Positions 28,929 to 38,206 of a stretch of DNA of 64,000 bases are shown in pieces (the stretch's first letter is position 1; every line of letters starts with the position of its first letter). The notes under the pieces were generated by a model. That model saw nothing but the letters and a program-made list of their open reading frames with translations, was not told where the DNA came from and ran no database searches. The stretch spans positions 62,001-126,000 of the forward strand of contig DWUU01000048.1 in assembly GCA_019120575.1 (NCBI GenBank). The letters are read 5' to 3'. The stretch is from Candidatus Mediterraneibacter quadrami (GTDB lineage Bacteria > Bacillota > Clostridia > Lachnospirales > Lachnospiraceae). Made by a program: the position numbers and the translations under genes.

Positions 28929-29083
28929 AAACCGTCCGTCTGCCATGCAGCAGTTCGAATCCACCCTGCGGGTGTATTCTCACTGTATGGCGTCCGCAAT
29001 ATATCGGTCTTATCGTCAGCCGTCATATGCAAGTAAACTTGCATGACGGCTGCCAATAACCCCACTGCATGGCAGACTGGTTT
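28929..29083. repeat. 155-bp three-stem palindromic element downstream of hypE
   Basis: A closing stem of GTCTGCCATGCAG (28938-28950) with CTGCATGGCAGAC (29065-29077), extended by AAACC/GGTTT, encloses two perfect hairpins: one at 28957-28979 (CACCC/GGGTG inside GAAT/ATTC) and one at 29018-29051 (AGCCGTC and ATGCAAGT with their complements, a 2-base bulge). This is a three-way junction on paper. The right edge overlaps the hypE stop codon. On the minus strand it would be the 3' end of the hyp transcript or the leader of degV. Confidence 0.85.
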
Positions 29084-30089
29084 AACATATCCTCGGGAGT
29101 TGGATGCCGGTGAGTTTGGCGAGGATGCGGCGGCCGCCGATGGGGGTCCGGAGCAGGACTTTCCCGGGCATGTCCTCTGTGACGGTGCCGATCCGGGCGG
29201 CGTTTTCTCCTCCGGGGACGGCGCGGACCGCCGCCAGGATCTGATCGGCGGAGCCGGGGCTGCAGATGATGAGCATCCGTCCTTCGCAGGCGCAGTAGAG
29301 GGGATCGAGTCCCAGCATGTCGCAGGCGGCCTCTACGGCGGGATCGACAGGCAGGACGGATTCGCCAAGTTCGATGGAGAAAGGCATGCCCTCCGTGAAT
29401 TCGTTCAGTGTGGTGGCGATGCCGCCTCTGGTGGGATCACGCAGCACCCGGATATCGGGTCCGGCGGCATTAAGTGCGGCGGCGCTGATCTCATGGAGCG
29501 GGGCACAGTCGGAGCGTAAAGGACTGTTTTCCGCCAGCATTCCGGAACGGGCCATCATGACGGCGGCTCCGTGGCAGCCGATGGTGCCGCTTACGAGCAC
29601 TGCATCCCCGGGGCGGATGGATTCTTTTCCGGGCAGATCAGCGCGCTGGAACCCGATGCCGGCTGTATTAATATAGATGCCGTCGCCTTTGCCGGCGTCT
29701 ACGACTTTCGTATCGCCGGTTACGATGGACACGTCGCAGGCACGGGCTTCTTCAGCGACAGATGAGACAATGTCCCTGAAATCCTGAAAAGAGAAGCCTT
29801 CTTCTATGATGAAAGAGAGGCTCAGATATTTCGGTGCACCGCCGGCCATGCATACGTCGTTGACGGTGCCGCAGACGGAAAGCTTTCCGATATCTCCGCC
29901 GGGAAACCGCCAGGGGGAGACAACGAAGCTGTCCGTTGAAAATACAAGTTTATCACTGCCGGGAAGAACGGCGCCGTCCCCGAGCCGGGAGAGGGCGTCG
30001 TTTTTAAATGCGGGAAGCAGGATGGATTCGATCAGTTCTGACGTTTTCAGTCCGCCGCTTCCGTAGTCAAGTGTGATTTTCTCATCCAT
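29082..30089 (-). CDS. hypE: Hydrogenase maturation protein HypE
   Basis: Dehydrates the carbamoyl group placed on its C-terminal cysteine by HypF, giving the cyanide ligand of the Ni-Fe site. The 335-residue protein has the PurM-like ATP-binding fold (LDYGSGGLKTSELI, DPTRGGIATTLNE) and ends in the diagnostic PRIC with Cys335 as the last residue. It is the last gene of the minus-strand hyp run, 22 bases after hypD. Confidence 0.97.
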   Translation of the reverse strand: MDEKITLDYGSGGLKTSELIESILLPAFKNDALSRLGDGAVLPGSDKLVFSTDSFVVSPWRFPGGDIGKLSVCGTVNDVCMAGGAPKYLSLSFIIEEGFSFQDFRDIVSSVAEEARACDVSIVTGDTKVVDAGKGDGIYINTAGIGFQRADLPGKESIRPGDAVLVSGTIGCHGAAVMMARSGMLAENSPLRSDCAPLHEISAAALNAAGPDIRVLRDPTRGGIATTLNEFTEGMPFSIELGESVLPVDPAVEAACDMLGLDPLYCACEGRMLIICSPGSADQILAAVRAVPGGENAARIGTVTEDMPGKVLLRTPIGGRRILAKLTGIQLPRIC

Positions 30090-30111
30090 TTTTTTGTCAC
30101 CTCATTTTCAG

Positions 30112-31206
30112 CTATTCGCCGTACTGATATGCCGCGGCGCATGCGCCCTCGCCGGATACCATACAGGGGCCCACCGGATTGTCGGGGGTGCAGGCTGTCT
30201 TAAAGAGCGGGCACTGTGCCGGCCGCATGACGCCCCGGATGATCTGTGCGCAGCGGCATCCGGGAATGTCTTTTGGTTCGGAAGGACGCAGAGCATATTT
30301 TTTTGCGGCATCCCATTTTTCATATTGTTTCCGGATGGCATAGCCGCTGTTCTCGATCAGGCCGAGTCCGCGCCAGTCGGACGGGGCGGCCTCAAACACC
30401 TGGTCAATGAGTGCCAGCGCCGCCGGATTGCCGCCGGAACGGACCAGACGGGTATACTCGTTTTTCAGATCCGGCCGGCCGGAGGCGATCATCTCCGTTA
30501 ATGCCAGGATGGAGTAGAGAAGATCCGCCGGTTCGAAGCCGGCCACAACGCCCGGGAGCCGGTAATCTTCCGGGAGAAAGCGGAAACCGTTCGCGCCGGT
30601 GACGGCGGCCACATGGCCGGGGCACAGGAATCCGTCTACGGCGAAATCATCCGCTTCGATCAGGGACCGGATGGCCGGCTCTGTCCGTTTCAGAAGAGAC
30701 AGGATGGAGAAATTTTCCACATTCCGTACGACCGCTTCCTGAATGCAGGCCGCTGTGCCGGGCGCGGTTGTCTCAAAGCCGACGCCGAGAAAAATGACTT
30801 CCGTATCCGGGCGTTCTTCCGCGATGCGGACCGCATCCATGGGTGAATAGACGGACTCCACTTTTCCGCCCAGCGCGCGGCGGGAGAGCAGGCTGTCCCC
30901 GTGCTTTGAGCCGGGGACGCGCAACAGGTCGCCGTAGCTTGTGATAAGGACGCCGGGCTGCTGTGAGAGATCCAGTACCATATCGATCATATTAGCCGGG
31001 GTGACGCAGACCGGGCATCCGGGTCCGGAGAGCAGCTGTACATTTTCCGGCAGGATGCTGCGGATCCCGCTCCTGGCGATGGACATGGTATGGGTTCCGC
31101 AGACTTCCATCAGCCGGATCGGTCCGGTCCGGTCGCTGTATTTCCGGATCTTTTCCAGGATCAGCGGTACGTCTTCAGGGTTTTTAAACCAGCGGTCATA
31201 AAGCAT
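30112..31206 (-). CDS. hypD: Hydrogenase maturation protein HypD
   Basis: Scaffold on which the Fe(CN)2CO unit is assembled together with HypC. The 364-residue protein has Cys36 in EVCGTHT, GPGCPVCVTP with Cys64 and Cys67, and the C-terminal cysteine-rich region CRCAQIIRGVMRPAQCPLF that holds the 4Fe-4S cluster. Its start overlaps the hypC end by 11 bases on the minus strand, so the two partners are translationally coupled. Confidence 0.97.
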   Translation of the reverse strand: MLYDRWFKNPEDVPLILEKIRKYSDRTGPIRLMEVCGTHTMSIARSGIRSILPENVQLLSGPGCPVCVTPANMIDMVLDLSQQPGVLITSYGDLLRVPGSKHGDSLLSRRALGGKVESVYSPMDAVRIAEERPDTEVIFLGVGFETTAPGTAACIQEAVVRNVENFSILSLLKRTEPAIRSLIEADDFAVDGFLCPGHVAAVTGANGFRFLPEDYRLPGVVAGFEPADLLYSILALTEMIASGRPDLKNEYTRLVRSGGNPAALALIDQVFEAAPSDWRGLGLIENSGYAIRKQYEKWDAAKKYALRPSEPKDIPGCRCAQIIRGVMRPAQCPLFKTACTPDNPVGPCMVSGEGACAAAYQYGE

Positions 31207-31414
31207 TTTTCAGTTCCTCCAGAAGCTCCATGTTTTCAAGCGCTTCTTCTTCCGTCATCCGCTCGATGGCGAATCCGGCGTGGACCATGACGTAGTCCCC
31301 GGGTTTCGGATCTTTGATGAAATCGATGCGGATGTTCTGCGTCAGTCCGCCGGCCTCGCATTCTGCGGATGAGCCGTCGATCTTATTGATTTTCATTGGC
31401 ATTGCCAGACACAT
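31196..31414 (-). CDS. hypC: Hydrogenase maturation chaperone HypC
   Basis: A 72-residue chaperone that carries the iron unit and delivers it to the large subunit. It starts MCLAMP, with Cys2 being the iron ligand after Met removal, and has HAGFAIERM with His45. Its first 32 bases overlap the end of hypF and its last 11 overlap hypD. Confidence 0.96.
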   Translation of the reverse strand: MCLAMPMKINKIDGSSAECEAGGLTQNIRIDFIKDPKPGDYVMVHAGFAIERMTEEEALENMELLEELKNAL

Positions 31415-33827
31415 GCTCTATTCTCCTTTTTGTGCAGGCGATGGCAAGCTGTCCGAGACAGATGCCCTCGTCGTTTGTTGATATTCTGTGGTGTGTATAT
31501 ACCTTATATCCGAGCCGTTCCAGTTCGGCGGTGAGGCCGTGCAGCAGGAAGCGATTCTGGAAGACGCCGCCGGACAGGACGACTGGAAGGCCCCCGGGAT
31601 TGAGCGCCCGGCATTGATCGAGCGCCATGCGGATCAGTGTGTTCATGAAGCGCATGGCAGTCAGGCCGGGCGATATCCCGTCACGGATATCATTCAGCAG
31701 ATTGTGAATCATCGGACGGGTGTCAAAGATCCGCAGATCATTCTGTTCATAAAAATGTACTTCGTAAAATGTCCCGTCAGGCCCGGACGCTTCTTCAGGC
31801 GAGAGTGCCTCCACGAGGGCGGCGCCTTCTCCGTCATAGGAAACCTCGCCCCGGCCGGTGATGAGGGCGCAGACGCCGTCAAACAGCCGTCCAATGCTGC
31901 TGGCCGCCGGCACAGATGAGGACTGCGGGGCTGCGGCTTTACAGAAAGACGTGCCGCCTGCATGATCAAGCAGTTTTACCAGCATCCACCGTTTATCTTC
32001 GGGAAGCGGCACGGCTGCCAGAGCAGTTTCAAGTGCAGTTCCCGGATCCGGACTTTCCGTGTGAAAAGTGTCGTATACCAGAGACAGGGCGATCCGTCCG
32101 ATCTCGTATACCGCCCGGTCTCCGCCGGGGAGTGCGACCGGACGGATGGAGCCGGCCCGGCGGAAGGATGCGGCGTCGCCGACGAGGAATTCGCCGCCCC
32201 AGATGGTTCCGTCTGTTCCCAGTCCGGTGCCGTCCCAGATGATTCCGAAGCAGGGGCCGGAAAGATCGTTGTCCGCCATGCAGGAGACCATATGCGCCCA
32301 GTGGTGCTGGACCTGCATGAGCGGGATCCCCCCGGCGGCCGCTCTGCGCCGGGCTTCCCCGGTGGACAGGTAGTCCGGATGGAGGTCGCATACACAGAGG
32401 GACGGCTTCAGGCGGAACAGTTTTTCATAAGTGCCAAGTGCTTCGGTGTAGTGCTTAAATGTCTCAGCATTTTTCAGGTCGCCGATATAAGGACTCAGGA
32501 ATATATGTGAATCCCGGCCCAGGGCGAAAGAGGCCTTCTGCTCCGCGCCCATGGCGAAGATCCCGTCTGCATCCTTCCGGCAGAGGGCGGATGTGACCGG
32601 GGCGGGCGCATAGCCTCTGCTCCGGCGCAGGAAATAAGGAGCTCCCTGCCATTCCATGATCAGGGAATCGTCGCAGCGGTTCCGGATCCTGCGGTTATGG
32701 AGGAGAAAACCATCTGCGACATCTTTAAGCGCGGACAGCGCCTCTTCATTGTCCGTAAGGACCGGGCAGCCGGAAATGTTGCCGCTTGTCATGACCAGGA
32801 TATCCGGCCCGCCGGATGTGCCGTCCAGCAGCAGCGCGTGGAGCGGTGTGTAGGGAAGCATTACGCCAAGCCCGGGGCTGAAGCTGAGCAGATCGAGAGC
32901 CTGTCGGATGCGTTCATCTCCGGGAGCGGAATGTCCGGCGTTTTTTTTCGCCAGCAGTACGATGGGCCGCTCCGGTCCGGTGAGAAGTTTCTCTTCTGCC
33001 GGTGTGATCTCGCAGATTCGGCGGGCGGATTCCAGGGAATGGCACATGAGCGCCAGCGGCTTCTCCGGACGGTGCTTTCGTTCCCGCAGTTTTTTAACGG
33101 CCTCCGGGTTCAGGGCATCACAGGCAAGATGGATGCCGCCGATTCCTTTTACGGCCAGGATGCCGCCGGCTGCAAGGAGCTTCTGAGAGCGGCGAAATGC
33201 ATCGTCTCCGCTGACAGATGTCTTCTCTGAAGTTCCGGTATAGAACACTTCCGGCCCGCATGTCCCGCAGCAGTCTGGCTGCGCGTGATAGCGCCGGTTG
33301 CGGATGTCATTGTATTCGGCCGCACAATCCGGGCACATGGTAAATTCATTCATAACGGTGCGCGCCCGGTCATAGGGCAGGTCTTCGATGATCGTATATC
33401 TCGGCCCGCAGTTCGTACAGTTGATAAACGGGTAGCGGTACCGCCGGTCGGCCGGATCGTAAAGCTCGGCCTCACATTCCGGGCACATGACCATGTCCGG
33501 GGAAACCAGTGTGGCGCCCGGCCGGATATGGCTCTCCCGGATCGTGAACCGGTCAAACGGACCGGACGAGATGTCAGAAGTCCGTACTGCTTCGATCTGC
33601 GCCATGGGCGGAGCGTCATCCTGAAGCTTTGCCTGGAAAGATTCAAGGTCCCGGGCGGTTCCCTGTAAAACCCCCTCCAGTCCGGCAGAGGTGTTGCGCA
33701 CCCAGCCGGTGATCCGGTGCCCGTCTGCCAGCCGGTGGAGAAAGGGGCGGAATCCGACACCCTGAACGATCCCTTCGATCTCGATATGGATTTGTTTTAT
33801 CGCTGCTTCGCCGTGAATTTGGTTCAT
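31383..33827 (-). CDS. hypF: Carbamoyltransferase HypF
   Basis: Makes the cyanide precursor from carbamoyl phosphate and ATP and passes it to HypE. The 814-residue protein has all domains in order: acylphosphatase with VQGVGFRPF (21-29); zinc-finger region with cysteine pairs at 115/118, 137/140, 165/168 and 187/190; YrdC-like domain (about 200-385); and a Kae1-like domain with HHWAHMVSC and the late LSGGVFQNRFL. ATG 33827 overlaps the hypB stop by 4 bases. Confidence 0.97.
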   Translation of the reverse strand: MNQIHGEAAIKQIHIEIEGIVQGVGFRPFLHRLADGHRITGWVRNTSAGLEGVLQGTARDLESFQAKLQDDAPPMAQIEAVRTSDISSGPFDRFTIRESHIRPGATLVSPDMVMCPECEAELYDPADRRYRYPFINCTNCGPRYTIIEDLPYDRARTVMNEFTMCPDCAAEYNDIRNRRYHAQPDCCGTCGPEVFYTGTSEKTSVSGDDAFRRSQKLLAAGGILAVKGIGGIHLACDALNPEAVKKLRERKHRPEKPLALMCHSLESARRICEITPAEEKLLTGPERPIVLLAKKNAGHSAPGDERIRQALDLLSFSPGLGVMLPYTPLHALLLDGTSGGPDILVMTSGNISGCPVLTDNEEALSALKDVADGFLLHNRRIRNRCDDSLIMEWQGAPYFLRRSRGYAPAPVTSALCRKDADGIFAMGAEQKASFALGRDSHIFLSPYIGDLKNAETFKHYTEALGTYEKLFRLKPSLCVCDLHPDYLSTGEARRRAAAGGIPLMQVQHHWAHMVSCMADNDLSGPCFGIIWDGTGLGTDGTIWGGEFLVGDAASFRRAGSIRPVALPGGDRAVYEIGRIALSLVYDTFHTESPDPGTALETALAAVPLPEDKRWMLVKLLDHAGGTSFCKAAAPQSSSVPAASSIGRLFDGVCALITGRGEVSYDGEGAALVEALSPEEASGPDGTFYEVHFYEQNDLRIFDTRPMIHNLLNDIRDGISPGLTAMRFMNTLIRMALDQCRALNPGGLPVVLSGGVFQNRFLLHGLTAELERLGYKVYTHHRISTNDEGICLGQLAIACTKRRIEHVSGNANENQ

Positions 33828-34480
33828 GACTGTGCGTTCCTGATCTGCTCCGAGATAAAGCCGGCAAGTTCTTCTATGCCGTCGCCCGTGCGGCTGCTGA
33901 TCCGGAAGAGGGACGCGCCGGGATTCACGGTCCCGTAGTTGGCGAGCACCCGTTCCTCATCAAAATCAAAATAAGGCAGCATATCATATTTGTTCAGAAC
34001 CAGGCAGTCGGTATCCGTGAACATGAGCGGATATTTCTCTACCTTGTCGTCGCCTTCCGGAATGCTCAGGATCGTGATGCGCAGTGATTCGCCGATCCGG
34101 AATTCTGCAGGGCATACCAGATTGCCGATATTTTCCACAAAGATCACATCCAGGTCTTCAAGGGGCAGTTCCGGCAGGATATGCTGAATGCTCATGGCCT
34201 CGATGTGGCAGGCGCCGTCCGTGTTGAGCTGGACGGCGGGCACGCCGAGAGAAGCGATGCGCTCCGCGTCCACCTGGCCGGCGATATCCCCTTCAATGAC
34301 GCCAATGCGAAATGTGCCGCGGAGGCGTTCTATCAGCGCGGTGATCATGCTTGTCTTGCCGGCCCCGGGGCTGCCCATCACGTTGACCATGCAGATATGG
34401 TGCTCTGCAAGGGCGCCTTTTACTTCCTCGCTTACATCTTCATTCCAGTCCATTACCTGGTGAAGTACTTTGATCTCCAT
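33824..34480 (-). CDS. hypB: Hydrogenase nickel-insertion GTPase HypB
   Basis: A 218-residue SIMIBI GTPase that, with HypA, inserts nickel. The P-loop GSPGAGKT is at residues 36-43, followed by EGDIAGQVDAERI and the NLVCPAEF region whose Cys binds metal, and NKYDML as the base-recognition motif. It lacks the N-terminal His-rich nickel-storage tail of some HypB proteins. Its 5' end overlaps hypA by 41 bases. Confidence 0.97.
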   Translation of the reverse strand: MEIKVLHQVMDWNEDVSEEVKGALAEHHICMVNVMGSPGAGKTSMITALIERLRGTFRIGVIEGDIAGQVDAERIASLGVPAVQLNTDGACHIEAMSIQHILPELPLEDLDVIFVENIGNLVCPAEFRIGESLRITILSIPEGDDKVEKYPLMFTDTDCLVLNKYDMLPYFDFDEERVLANYGTVNPGASLFRISSRTGDGIEELAGFISEQIRNAQS

Positions 34481-34823
34481 TTATATCTACCTCCAGACTT
34501 TTGATATAGAATTCTTTCCCGGACAGGAGCTTCAGCCGCAGGCTGCCGCAGTGGGGGCATTCCAGATGATGCGGGGTGATCTCGCCGTCTCCGCCGCAGT
34601 CCAGGCAGTGGATTTTGACGGGCAGGGTCTCGGATTCGATCCTTGCGCCTTCGGCGATGGTCCCCTCTGCCAGCATGTCCAGGTAGATCTGGATGCAGTC
34701 CGGGACGATCCCGCGCAGTTCCCCGATGCAGAGACGGATGACCCGGATCCGGGATGCATTCTGCCGTCCGGCCTCGCGCAGACAGTCTTCCAGAAGGTGT
34801 TCGGTTATACTCAGTTCATGCAT
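34440..34823 (-). CDS. hypA: Hydrogenase nickel-insertion chaperone HypA
   Basis: A 127-residue metallochaperone. MHELSI at the start supplies the nickel ligand His2, and two Cys pairs (73/76 and 89/92, in CLDCGG and CPHCGS) form the structural zinc site. It is the first gene of the hypABFCDE run on the minus strand and is divergent from the Ech operon, with 176 bases between the two coding starts. Confidence 0.96.
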   Translation of the reverse strand: MHELSITEHLLEDCLREAGRQNASRIRVIRLCIGELRGIVPDCIQIYLDMLAEGTIAEGARIESETLPVKIHCLDCGGDGEITPHHLECPHCGSLRLKLLSGKEFYIKSLEVDINGDQSTSPGNGLE

Positions 34824-34911
34824 GGCGTCTTCTCCTGTTATTTTGTTTAATTTCCACTGCCCATTTTAACATATTTTTAGCAAAAATAAACATAAAAATC
34901 GCATTCAAGTC

Positions 34912-34940
34912 TTGTAAAAAAACTGAATCGGGATTATAAA
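34912..34940 (+). promoter_or_regulatory. Promoter of the Ech hydrogenase operon
   Basis: TTGTAA (34912-34917), 17-base spacer, TATAAA (34935-34940). The region between hypA and echA is strikingly A/T-rich compared with its surroundings and must also hold the hyp promoter; on the minus strand a TATGTT/TTAAAAT region near 34868-34878 is a weak candidate for that. Confidence 0.6.
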
Positions 34941-34999
34941 TAGAAGAGATGGTTTTTTAAGAATGAATCTGAAGAATGAGTGAAAGGGGGATTACGCGA

Positions 35000-36889
35000 A
35001 TGATACCATTACTGATCGGTATTCCGGCAGCGCTGGCGGTGTTGTTCCAGATCATCCGAAATGAAAAGGTACGGGGATATATTGTATACGCGGGCGCCGG
35101 GATCATTATGATTACGACGGTTCTGTTTATCGGAACCTGGATCCGTGACGGGGCGCAGACATGGATGTTCTATCCCGAGACTGAGATGATCGATCATCTG
35201 ATGACCGTGGGGGATATCTTCCTCATGTGCCTGATCATTTATCTGAGCGTAAAACACGGGAAGGTGCTTCCCATTATCCTGTCCGTTGTGCAGACCGCGC
35301 TTGTGATCTATACGGAGTTTACCGCGGAGGTGACTGAGGGGCCGCACATGATGGTGGACTGGCTGGCAATCCTGATGTGTGTGATCATTGCGTTTATCGG
35401 CGGTTTTATCTGTATCTATACAGTTGGGTACATGAAAGGCTATCATCATCACCACAAAGAGGTGAAAGACAGACAGCCCTTCTTTTTCTCCATGCTGTTT
35501 CTGTTCCTTGCGGCAATGTTCGGACTGGTCCTTTCCCAGAACCTGGTCTGGATCTATTTCTTCTGGGAGATCACCAGTGTGATCTCGTTCCTGATGATCG
35601 GCTATACGCAGTCCGATGAAGCGGTAAACAACAGCTTCTGCGCCCTGTGGATGAACCTGCTGGGCGGTCTGGGATTCGCGGTGGCGATCGCGCTGATGGC
35701 GCAGCTCCACGGAACGCTTCAGCTTCTTGAGGTTGTAAATATCGGGGCGCTTCTGCCGCTCATGTGTCTGTCTCTTGCAGGCATGACCAAGTCGGCGCAG
35801 CTCCCGTTTTCTACATGGCTCCTGGGGGCGATGGTGGCGCCGACTCCGTCCAGTGCACTGCTGCATAGCGCAACGATGGTGAAGGCGGGCGTCTATCTGC
35901 TGATCCGCATCTCACCGGCGCTGGAAGGCAACCTGGTGGGGATCATCGTATCCAGCATCGGCGGATTTACATTTATCATGGCAAGTATGATGGCGATCGC
36001 CCAGAACGACGCCAAGAAAGTGCTGGCCTTCTCTACAATTTCCAATCTGGGACTGATCGTTGCATGTTCGGGCATCGGTGTGGAGGAGACGGTCTGGGCG
36101 GCTGTATTCCTGATGGTCTTCCACGCGGTCAGCAAGTCCATGCTGTTCCAGTCGGTGGGCGCCACAGAGAATACGCTGGGTTCCAGGGATATCGAGGACA
36201 TGCACGGCCTGATCATCCGCGTGCCGAAACTGGCCTATATCATGGGCATCGGCATCGCCGGGATGTACCTGGCGCCTTTCGGAATGCTGATCTCCAAGTG
36301 GCTGGCGCTGAAGGCTTTCGTGGATTCGGGCAATGTGATCCTGGTGCTCTGTATTGCATACGGAAGTGCGACGACCATGTTCTACTGGACGAAATGGCTG
36401 GCCAAGCTTCTGTGCTACCATATCCCGCGTGACACGGTGAAAGATGTGACGCGCAAAGACGAGTATATATCCATGTCGTTCCATGCCATCGTCATGCTGC
36501 TGCTCTGCCTCTTCCTGCCGGTCGTTGCGATCACGGTCGTAAACCCGATCGTCCGGGAACTGTTCGGCAATACACACGACGTGCTCTCCATGAGCGTGCT
36601 GACGACCATGGCGATCATGCTTGTTTCAATCTTTATCGTTCCGGTTGTCATGTTCTTCATCAGCCGGAGATCCCACCAGGAGCTGGTGCCGATCTATATG
36701 AACGGCATCAACGAGGGAGACAACCGTTTCTTCACCAACAGCTTCGGCGGGAAAGACCACCTTTACTTAAGCAACTGGTATCTGCGCTTTGAATTCGGGC
36801 GCAGGCACTTAAGAATCCCGTCCATTATCGTAGCGACAGCTGTGCTCGTCGTCGGGTTCTGTCTTGTCATAGGAGGTGTGTCATGGTGA
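35000..36889 (+). CDS. echA: Ech hydrogenase subunit EchA (NuoL/Mrp-type ion-translocating subunit)
   Basis: A 629-residue membrane protein of the complex I NuoL/MrpA family, with about 16 hydrophobic segments and the proton-translocation core LSLAGMTKSAQLPFSTWL, broken here by normal loops, and the LLHSATMVKAGVYLLIR helix with the conserved Lys. ATG 35000 is preferred because AAAGGGGG (34984-34990) stands at the right distance; the in-frame ATG 34976 lies before that site. It starts the six-gene operon echABCDEF and overlaps echB by 7 bases. Confidence 0.92.
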   Translation: MIPLLIGIPAALAVLFQIIRNEKVRGYIVYAGAGIIMITTVLFIGTWIRDGAQTWMFYPETEMIDHLMTVGDIFLMCLIIYLSVKHGKVLPIILSVVQTALVIYTEFTAEVTEGPHMMVDWLAILMCVIIAFIGGFICIYTVGYMKGYHHHHKEVKDRQPFFFSMLFLFLAAMFGLVLSQNLVWIYFFWEITSVISFLMIGYTQSDEAVNNSFCALWMNLLGGLGFAVAIALMAQLHGTLQLLEVVNIGALLPLMCLSLAGMTKSAQLPFSTWLLGAMVAPTPSSALLHSATMVKAGVYLLIRISPALEGNLVGIIVSSIGGFTFIMASMMAIAQNDAKKVLAFSTISNLGLIVACSGIGVEETVWAAVFLMVFHAVSKSMLFQSVGATENTLGSRDIEDMHGLIIRVPKLAYIMGIGIAGMYLAPFGMLISKWLALKAFVDSGNVILVLCIAYGSATTMFYWTKWLAKLLCYHIPRDTVKDVTRKDEYISMSFHAIVMLLLCLFLPVVAITVVNPIVRELFGNTHDVLSMSVLTTMAIMLVSIFIVPVVMFFISRRSHQELVPIYMNGINEGDNRFFTNSFGGKDHLYLSNWYLRFEFGRRHLRIPSIIVATAVLVVGFCLVIGGVSW

Positions 36890-37749
36890 TGAAAATCGTT
36901 TACGTTGTTTTGTTTCTGATCTTTGCGCCCTTCATCGGCGGCCTGCTGGACGGCATCGACCGGATCATCAGCGCCCGCATGCAGCGGCGCAAAGGACCGA
37001 GCATCTTCCAGCCGTTTTACGATCTGGGCAAGCTCTTCTCAAAAGAGATGATCGCGGTAAATAACGTTCAGCTCCTGCTGAACTTAAGCTACCTGGTGAT
37101 CCTGGTGATCGCCGGCGCCATGCTTTTTGCGGGCACGGACCTTCTGATGGTGCTCTTTATCCTGAGTACGGCGGATATGTTTCTGATCATGGCGGCGTCC
37201 TCGGATTCCTCGCCATATGCGAACATGGGCGCCAGCAGAGAGATGATGCAGATGATGGCCTATGAGCCGCTGACTCTGCTCGTGGCGGTGGGGTTCTACC
37301 TGACCACCGGTTCCTTCCATGTGGAAACGATCATCCGGCAGCCGGTAAGCGCGGTTCTCTGGATGCCGGGCCTTCTGGTCGGCTTCATGTTTACGGCGGC
37401 GATCAAGTTCCGTAAATCCCCGTTTGACCTGTCTACCAGCCACCACGCGCATCAGGAGATGGTCAAGGGCATCACGACGGAAATGTCCGGAACTACGCTG
37501 GCAATTATGAATATCGCAGAATACTACGAGATAGTCGTTATTCTGGGAATCTTCTTCCTGTTCTTCGTGAACAGCACCTGGTGGAGCTGGATCGTGGCGC
37601 TCACAATCTGCTTTATTGTATTCCTGATGGAGACGTTCTGGGACAATATCAGCGCCCGCCTGAAATGGAAGACCGTGCTCTACGGCTGCTGGGTGGTGAC
37701 CCTGGTAGCCGGCGGCGTGAACATACTGATCTTAATGCTGGACAAATAG
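36883..37749 (+). CDS. echB: Ech hydrogenase subunit EchB (NuoH-like)
   Basis: A 288-residue membrane subunit related to NuoH/HycD, linking the soluble hydrogenase module to the ion pump. About eight membrane helices are visible; GLLDGIDRIISARMQRRKGPSIFQP near the start corresponds to the conserved quinone-side loop of NuoH, split here by function rather than sequence. KFRKSPFDLSTSHHAHQE is also typical of group 4 hydrogenases. AGGAGGTGTGTC precedes ATG 36883. Confidence 0.94.
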   Translation: MVMKIVYVVLFLIFAPFIGGLLDGIDRIISARMQRRKGPSIFQPFYDLGKLFSKEMIAVNNVQLLLNLSYLVILVIAGAMLFAGTDLLMVLFILSTADMFLIMAASSDSSPYANMGASREMMQMMAYEPLTLLVAVGFYLTTGSFHVETIIRQPVSAVLWMPGLLVGFMFTAAIKFRKSPFDLSTSHHAHQEMVKGITTEMSGTTLAIMNIAEYYEIVVILGIFFLFFVNSTWWSWIVALTICFIVFLMETFWDNISARLKWKTVLYGCWVVTLVAGGVNILILMLDK

Positions 37750-37762
37750 GAGGGAGACAATT

Positions 37763-38200
37763 ATGGCAAAAGTGTCAAAATCACCGTGGCTGCTCCACTA
37801 TGACGCCAGCAGCTGCAACGGATGCGATATCGAAGTTCTGGACTGCCTGACGCCAAAATACGACATCGAGCGGTTCGGAGTGATCAATACAGGCGACCCG
37901 TTCCAGGCGGATATCTTCCTGATTACCGGCGGCGTGAACAGCCAGACCGAGAGTGTGGTAAAGCAGATCTACAGCCAGATGCCGGAACCAAAAGTGGTGG
38001 TGGCGGTGGGGATCTGTGCCTGCACCGGCGGCGTGTTTAAGGAATGTTATAATATCAAAGGCGGGATCGACACCGTGATCCCGGTGGACGTATATGTGCC
38101 GGGCTGCGCGGCCCGTCCGGAAGCAATCATAGACGGGGTGCTGAAAGCCCTGAAGGTGCTGGACGCCAAACAGGCGGCGCTGGAAGCGAAAGGCAGGTGA
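37763..38200 (+). CDS. echC: Ech hydrogenase small subunit EchC (NuoB-like)
   Basis: A 145-residue small subunit carrying the 4Fe-4S cluster nearest the Ni-Fe site. The cluster ligands appear in SSCNGCDIE (Cys18 and Cys21), GICACTGG (Cys85) and PGCAARPE (Cys115), the same layout as NuoB. Short length, without the extra C-terminal clusters of uptake hydrogenases, fits Ech. It starts 13 bases after echB, with AGGAGG upstream. Confidence 0.95.
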   Translation: MAKVSKSPWLLHYDASSCNGCDIEVLDCLTPKYDIERFGVINTGDPFQADIFLITGGVNSQTESVVKQIYSQMPEPKVVVAVGICACTGGVFKECYNIKGGIDTVIPVDVYVPGCAARPEAIIDGVLKALKVLDAKQAALEAKGR

Positions 38201-38206
38201 CCCAGA

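Noticed and set aside
28953-28962. tRNA-like GTTCGAATCC T-loop sequence
   Set aside because: No acceptor stem, anticodon arm or D arm can be built around it; it lies inside the three-stem palindromic element.
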